Source: Pseudomonas versuta (GTDB lineage Bacteria; Pseudomonadota; Gammaproteobacteria; Pseudomonadales; Pseudomonadaceae). From it: DNA of 64,000 bases. The stretch is from positions 620,001 to 684,000 of the forward strand of contig NZ_CP012676.1 of assembly GCF_001294575.1 (NCBI RefSeq). Direction: 5' to 3'. A program made the position numbers and the translations under genes. The notes beneath the pieces are model-generated. The model did no database searches. It saw only the letters and a program-made list of their open reading frames with translations, and was not told where the DNA came from. Positions 59,751 through 64,000 of this stretch are shown piece after piece (within the stretch, counting starts at the first letter, position 1; every line of letters begins with the position of its first letter).

Positions 59751-60740
59751 ATGCAGGCGCAATTGATCGCCCTCGATTGGGGGACAACTTCCCTTCGTGC
59801 TTATTTACTCGGATCCGCTGGCCAGGTGCTGAAAGAGCGCACGCTGGCCTGCGGGATCATGCAGTTGCCCGGTACCCCGCGACTGGTCGCAGGCCAGTGG
59901 TGCGCTGACGGTTTTGAGCTGGCATTTGACGATGCCTGCGGCGACTGGCTGGATGCCCACCCGGGTGTCCCGGTAATCGCCTGCGGCATGGTGGGCAGTG
60001 CCCAGGGCTGGTGCGAAGCGCCTTACCGGCAAACCCCGGCCAGCCTCAACGCCTTGAGCACGGCCTTGCAGACGGTACGCAGCGTGCGCGGTGTTGACTT
60101 GCATATAGTGCCGGGCGTCATCCAGCGTTCCACCTTGCCCAATGTCATGCGCGGTGAAGAAACCCAGGTGCTGGGCGTGCTGGAAAGTTTCCCTCAACTC
60201 AATGATTGTTTGATCGGCTTGCCCGGCAGCCATTCCAAATGGGTGCAGGTGCAGGACGGCAATCTTGTGCATTTCGATACCTTCATGACCGGCGAACTGT
60301 ACGCCGCAGCCTGTGAACACACGATTCTGGGACGTACCCAACAGCGCTCCGCGCAGTTTGATAGCGCCGCCTTTGATCGCGGTGTGCAGGTGGCACTGTC
60401 GCCCGACGGTCGGCTCGGGCCGTTGTCGACCCTGTTCAGCGCCCGCACCCTGGGGCTGACCGGGCAACTGAGTGCGACCCAGCAACCCGACTACGTGTCC
60501 GGCCTGCTGATTGGCCATGAGCTGTCAGCGTTGGGCGGCGCAGTGCGTGAGCGGCGAGGTGGAGCCTCGATGCCCACGATTATCCTGATTGGCAATTCCC
60601 GACTGTGTGAACGCTACCAGCGGGCCCTGGCCGCCTGCGGGTTCGCGGATGTGCGCCTGGCACAACAGGCCACCGAGCAGGGTTTATGGCACCTGGCCCA
60701 AGCCGCCGGGTTACTCCGACACATGCAACTGGAGGGCTGA
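59751..60740 (+). CDS. dgoK: 2-dehydro-3-deoxygalactonokinase
   Basis: A 329-residue DgoK that phosphorylates 2-keto-3-deoxygalactonate with ATP. The N-terminal IALDWGTTSLRAYLL is the phosphate-binding strand of the sugar-kinase fold; GLPGSHSKWVQVQ and DTFMTGELYAA are DgoK features. It is the first gene of dgoK-dgoA-dgoD-dgoT; dgoA starts one base after the stop. Confidence 0.93.
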   Translation: MQAQLIALDWGTTSLRAYLLGSAGQVLKERTLACGIMQLPGTPRLVAGQWCADGFELAFDDACGDWLDAHPGVPVIACGMVGSAQGWCEAPYRQTPASLNALSTALQTVRSVRGVDLHIVPGVIQRSTLPNVMRGEETQVLGVLESFPQLNDCLIGLPGSHSKWVQVQDGNLVHFDTFMTGELYAAACEHTILGRTQQRSAQFDSAAFDRGVQVALSPDGRLGPLSTLFSARTLGLTGQLSATQQPDYVSGLLIGHELSALGGAVRERRGGASMPTIILIGNSRLCERYQRALAACGFADVRLAQQATEQGLWHLAQAAGLLRHMQLEG

Positions 60741-60741
60741 G

Positions 60742-61371
60742 ATGCTCAAGCAAGCACTGGCAAAAAACGGCCTGATCGCCATTCTTCGTGGGCTGCGTCC
60801 ACAAGAGGCGCAGGCCATCGGCAAGGTGCTGTATGACGCGGGTTTTCGTACCCTTGAAGTGCCGCTTAATTCCCCTGAACCCTACGAAAGCATCCGCATA
60901 TTGCGCAATACGCTGCCCGCCGACTGCCTGGTCGGTGCCGGTACCGTATTGACCCCGGCGCAGGTCGAGCTGGTCAAGGCCGCTGGCGGGCAGGTGATTG
61001 TGATGCCCCACAGCGACCCGAAAGTGTTGCGTGCCGCCAAGGCGGCCGGTCTCTACCTGTCACCGGGGGTAGCCACACCGACTGAAGCCTTTGCTGCGCT
61101 GGCCGAAGGCGCCGATGTACTGAAAATGTTCCCGGCCGAGCAAATGGGCCCGGCCGTGGTCAAGGCCTGGCTGGCGGTATTGCCTGCAGGAACCTTGCTG
61201 ATTCCGGTCGGCGGGATTACCCCGGACAACATGCAGGTGTTTGTCGATGCCGGGGTGTCCGGTTTCGGGCTGGGCTCGGGGCTGTTCAAGCCCGGCATGA
61301 GTGCCGAGGACGTGGCGGTTACCGCCAAAGCTTATGTGCAGGCCTGGAACGCCCGGCACAAGGCTGACTGA
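60742..61371 (+). CDS. dgoA: 2-dehydro-3-deoxy-6-phosphogalactonate aldolase
   Basis: A 209-residue class I aldolase that splits KDPGal into pyruvate and glyceraldehyde-3-phosphate. The catalytic Glu is in [11 protein letters not shown] and the Schiff-base Lys in [13 protein letters not shown]; the phosphate site is in [11 protein letters not shown]. The FPAEQ form separates it from KDPG aldolases. Stand-alone here, not fused to DgoD. Confidence 0.95.
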   Translation: MLKQALAKNGLIAILRGLRPQEAQAIGKVLYDAGFRTLEVPLNSPEPYESIRILRNTLPADCLVGAGTVLTPAQVELVKAAGGQVIVMPHSDPKVLRAAKAAGLYLSPGVATPTEAFAALAEGADVLKMFPAEQMGPAVVKAWLAVLPAGTLLIPVGGITPDNMQVFVDAGVSGFGLGSGLFKPGMSAEDVAVTAKAYVQAWNARHKAD

Positions 61372-61409
61372 AAGGCGCTCGCGCCCCATCGAACAAGAGA
61401 GACAACGCG

Positions 61410-62558
61410 ATGAAAATTACCAAACTGACAACCTATCTGGTCCCGCCGCGCTGGCTGTTCCTGAAAATCGAAACCGACGAGGGCGTCACCGGCTGGGGCG
61501 AGCCCGTAGTCGAAGGCCGTGCCCACACCGTGGCGACAGCCGTGGATGAATTGTCGGATTACCTGATCGGCAAAGACCCGCGCAATATCGAAGATATCTG
61601 GACCGTGCTCTATCGCGGCGGTTTTTACCGTGGCGGCGCGGTGCACATGAGCGCACTGGCCGGTATCGACCAGGCGCTATGGGACATCAAGGGCAAGGCG
61701 CTGGGGGTGTCGGTCAGCGACCTGCTGGGCGGCCAGGTGCGGGACAAGATCCGGGTGTATTCGTGGATCGGCGGCGACCGTCCGGCCGATACGGCCAGGG
61801 CGGCCAAAGAAGCGGTCAGCCGCGGCTTTACTGCGATAAAGATGAACGGCACCGAAGAGCTGCAATTTGTCGACAGCTTTGAAAAGGTCGACCTGGCGCT
61901 GGCCAACGTGGCCGCAGTGCGTGACGCCGTGGGCCCCAACGTGGGGATCGGCGTGGACTTCCATGGTCGGGTGCACAAGCCGATGGCCAAAGTGCTGATG
62001 AAGGAACTGGACCCGTACAAACTGATGTTTATCGAAGAGCCGGTGCTCAGCGAAAACTACGAGGCCCTCAAAGAGCTGGCGCCGTTGACCAGCACCCCGA
62101 TTGCCCTGGGCGAGCGGCTATTCTCGCGCTGGGACTTCAAGCGCGTACTCAGTGAAGGCTACGTCGACATCATCCAGCCCGATGCCTCCCACGCCGGCGG
62201 CATTACTGAGACCCGTAAAATCGCCAACATGGCTGAAGCCTACGATGTAGCGCTGGCCTTGCATTGCCCGCTGGGGCCGATTGCGCTGGCTGCGTGCCTG
62301 CAACTGGATGCGGTTTGCTACAACGCCTTTATCCAGGAGCAAAGCCTGGGCATTCACTACAACGAAAGCAACGACCTGCTGGATTACGTCAAGGATCCGG
62401 CGGTGTTCGACTACGACAAAGGCTTCGTCAAAATCCCCAATGGGCCGGGCCTGGGTATCGAGATCAACGAAGAGTACGTGCGCGAGCGCGCGCTGGTTGG
62501 CCACCGTTGGCGCAACCCGATCTGGCGTCATGCCGATGGCAGCTTTGCCGAGTGGTGA
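61410..62558 (+). CDS. dgoD: D-galactonate dehydratase
   Basis: A 382-residue enolase-superfamily dehydratase, the same length as E. coli DgoD. Metal ligands are in [16 protein letters not shown] and [13 protein letters not shown]; the catalytic His is in [13 protein letters not shown]. It converts D-galactonate to 2-keto-3-deoxygalactonate in the cytoplasm. AAGAGAG precedes the start. Confidence 0.95.
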   Translation: MKITKLTTYLVPPRWLFLKIETDEGVTGWGEPVVEGRAHTVATAVDELSDYLIGKDPRNIEDIWTVLYRGGFYRGGAVHMSALAGIDQALWDIKGKALGVSVSDLLGGQVRDKIRVYSWIGGDRPADTARAAKEAVSRGFTAIKMNGTEELQFVDSFEKVDLALANVAAVRDAVGPNVGIGVDFHGRVHKPMAKVLMKELDPYKLMFIEEPVLSENYEALKELAPLTSTPIALGERLFSRWDFKRVLSEGYVDIIQPDASHAGGITETRKIANMAEAYDVALALHCPLGPIALAACLQLDAVCYNAFIQEQSLGIHYNESNDLLDYVKDPAVFDYDKGFVKIPNGPGLGIEINEEYVRERALVGHRWRNPIWRHADGSFAEW

Positions 62559-62580
62559 GTCCCTGATCTGATGCAAGACC

Positions 62581-62657
62581 TGTGGGAGCCGGCTTGCCGG
62601 CGATGGGGTCAATGCGCTTCGAGTGAGACGCATCGCTGGCAAGCCAGCTCCCACAGG
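62581..62657. repeat. REPIN, TGTGGGAGCCGGC family
   Basis: TGTGGGAGCCGGCTTGCCGG and CTGGCAAGCCAGCTCCCACA form an inverted pair within the dgo operon, between dgoD and dgoT. It may alter the mRNA ratio of the two. Confidence 0.9.
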
Positions 62658-62713
62658 GGTGTCGGACCCTGTATTTGAAACGACCTCAATAACCATAAAA
62701 AAGAGGCATGCCC

Positions 62714-64000
62714 ATGTCATCTTCAAGCACCGTCGCGCCTGCGTCTTTAGTGACGCCGAGCCGCAAGCGTTTTTTCATCATGGTCCTGCTGTTTATCACG
62801 GTGGTGATCAACTACCTGGACCGCAGCAACCTGTCGATTGCAGCGCCGGCACTGACCACTGACCTGGGGCTTGACCCGGTTCATGTCGGGCTGATTTTTT
62901 CGGCCTTCGGCTGGACCTATGCGGCCATGCAAATTCCCGGTGGCTGGCTGGTGGACCGCGTGCCGCCACGCATTCTGTACAGCGTGGCCCTGCTGCTTTG
63001 GTCGGTGGCCACGGTAATGCTCGGTTTCGCTGCCAGCTTCATCGCCCTGTTCGTGTTGCGCATGGCCGTTGGTGCCCTGGAAGCGCCGGCGTATCCGATC
63101 AACAGCAGGGTGGTGACCACCTGGTTCCCCGAGCGTGAACGTGCCACTGCCATTGGCTTCTACACCTCGGGGCAGTTTGTCGGGCTGGCGTTCCTGACCC
63201 CGGTACTGGCCTGGTTGCAGCACCAGTGGGGTTGGCACATGGTGTTTGTCAGCACTGGTGTGGTCGGGATCATCTGGGCCGCGATCTGGTACGCGGTGTA
63301 CCGCGAGCCGCGGGATTTCAAGGGGGTCAATCAGGCTGAGATCGACCTGATCAGTGAGGGGGGCGGGCTGGTGGATATCCAGAGCCAGACCGCCAAACGC
63401 AAAGCACCCTTCAGTTGGCTGGACCTGGGCATCGTGCTCAGCAAGCGCAAGCTGTGGGGTATTTATCTGGGGCAGTTTTGCCTGAACTCGACGCTGTGGT
63501 TTTTCTTGACCTGGTTTCCTACCTACCTGGTGAAATATCGCGGCATGGACTTTATCAAGTCCGGCCTGCTGGCTTCGTTGCCGTTTCTGGCCGCATTCGT
63601 GGGCGTGCTGTGTTCGGGGTTCTTCTCCGACTGGCTGATTCGGCGCGGCTACTCGGTGGGCTTTGCCCGCAAGCTGCCGATCATTGGCGGGCTGCTGATC
63701 TCGACTTCGATCATCGGCGCCAACTTTGTCGACTCGACGCCGCTGGTGATTGCATTTCTGGCGCTGGCGTTTTTCGGTAACGGCCTGGCGTCGATTACCT
63801 GGTCGCTGGTTTCAACCCTGGCACCGGCCCGGCTGCTGGGGCTGACCGGCGGGGTGTTCAATTTCATCGGTAACCTGTCGGCGATCACCACCCCGATCGT
63901 GATCGGCTTTCTGGCCACCGGGGACTCGTTTGCCCCGGCCATCACCTACATCTCGGTGCTGGCGTTGCTGGGTGCGCTGTCCTACATCCTGCTGGTAGGC
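62714..64000 (+). CDS. dgoT: MFS D-galactonate transporter, 3' end outside window
   Basis: About 429 residues of a major facilitator of the anion:cation symporter (phthalate/galactonate) family are visible and no stop is reached. The first helix VVINYLDRSNLSIAAPAL carries the family Asp-Arg pair, and the loop GGWLVDRVPPR is the MFS motif A. ATG 62714 is favoured (AAGAGG seven bases upstream) over ATG 62708. It likely imports galactonate by proton symport, in line with the preceding dgo genes. Confidence 0.9.
   Translation, partial: MSSSSTVAPASLVTPSRKRFFIMVLLFITVVINYLDRSNLSIAAPALTTDLGLDPVHVGLIFSAFGWTYAAMQIPGGWLVDRVPPRILYSVALLLWSVATVMLGFAASFIALFVLRMAVGALEAPAYPINSRVVTTWFPERERATAIGFYTSGQFVGLAFLTPVLAWLQHQWGWHMVFVSTGVVGIIWAAIWYAVYREPRDFKGVNQAEIDLISEGGGLVDIQSQTAKRKAPFSWLDLGIVLSKRKLWGIYLGQFCLNSTLWFFLTWFPTYLVKYRGMDFIKSGLLASLPFLAAFVGVLCSGFFSDWLIRRGYSVGFARKLPIIGGLLISTSIIGANFVDSTPLVIAFLALAFFGNGLASITWSLVSTLAPARLLGLTGGVFNFIGNLSAITTPIVIGFLATGDSFAPAITYISVLALLGALSYILLVG

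Overview
The window is chromosomal DNA of a Pseudomonas, most likely of the P. fluorescens/fragi side of the genus. Most gene blocks match the gene order I know from P. aeruginosa PAO1 (the secA-argJ-GST-mutT block, the fadE block, and the long lpxK-kdsB-murB-rne-rluC-sppA-maf-rpmF-plsX-fab-tmk-holB-tatD block). The intergenic regions carry two families of REP/REPIN repeats of the type common in the fluorescens group. There is no sign of phage, IS element, integrase or CRISPR.

Layout. 1-5142: end-truncated glycosyltransferase, a PctA-like amino-acid chemoreceptor, a HerA-like ATPase gene broken by an in-frame TAA, and dciA. 5451-12074: secA, argJ, a GST, a Nudix-ThiE fusion and an unknown membrane-anchored protein. 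12281-13179: a strong promoter and three tandem tRNA-Glu/tRNA-Gly pairs. 13301-20151: fatty-acid desaturase, PhnD-like protein, ECF sigma factor overlapping a glycine-betaine ABC operon, AlaX editing protein and a LysR regulator. 20191-25747: a PA2817-like small protein, FadE acyl-CoA dehydrogenase, a GST and a YadGH-type ABC exporter. 25963-51286: the housekeeping core for envelope precursor synthesis (lpxK, kdsB, murB), RNA processing (rne, rluC), fatty-acid synthesis (plsX, fabD, fabG, acpP, fabF), folate (pabC), cell wall (mltG), DNA replication (tmk, holB) and tatD; pilZ, normally between holB and tatD, is absent. 51352-53377: a small RNA that by position and shape is RgsA, a TetR regulator and a MoaA-family radical SAM protein. 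53466-64000: sugar catabolism.

The most informative part is the last 10.5 kb. An SDR sugar dehydrogenase with an AraFGH-type importer, and a DgoK-DgoA-DgoD-DgoT set, together encode most of an oxidative (De Ley-Doudoroff) route for D-galactose: uptake, oxidation to the lactone, dehydration, phosphorylation and aldol cleavage to pyruvate and glyceraldehyde-3-phosphate. Both operons are driven by nearly identical promoter modules (a TCCC-N7-GGGA palindrome, 14 bp, TTGAGA, 18 bp, TATAGT, then the same ribosome-binding site), which points to one shared regulator that is not encoded here. In the dehydrogenase operon the copied start codon opens a 42-codon leader ORF with a strong hairpin before the real gene.

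Other points worth checking are promoters that would give leaderless or near-leaderless mRNAs for yceD and rluC, a roughly 630-nt rne leader, and the missing FecR-type partner of the ECF sigma factor. Family assignments are from memory and pattern recognition; no database search was run.
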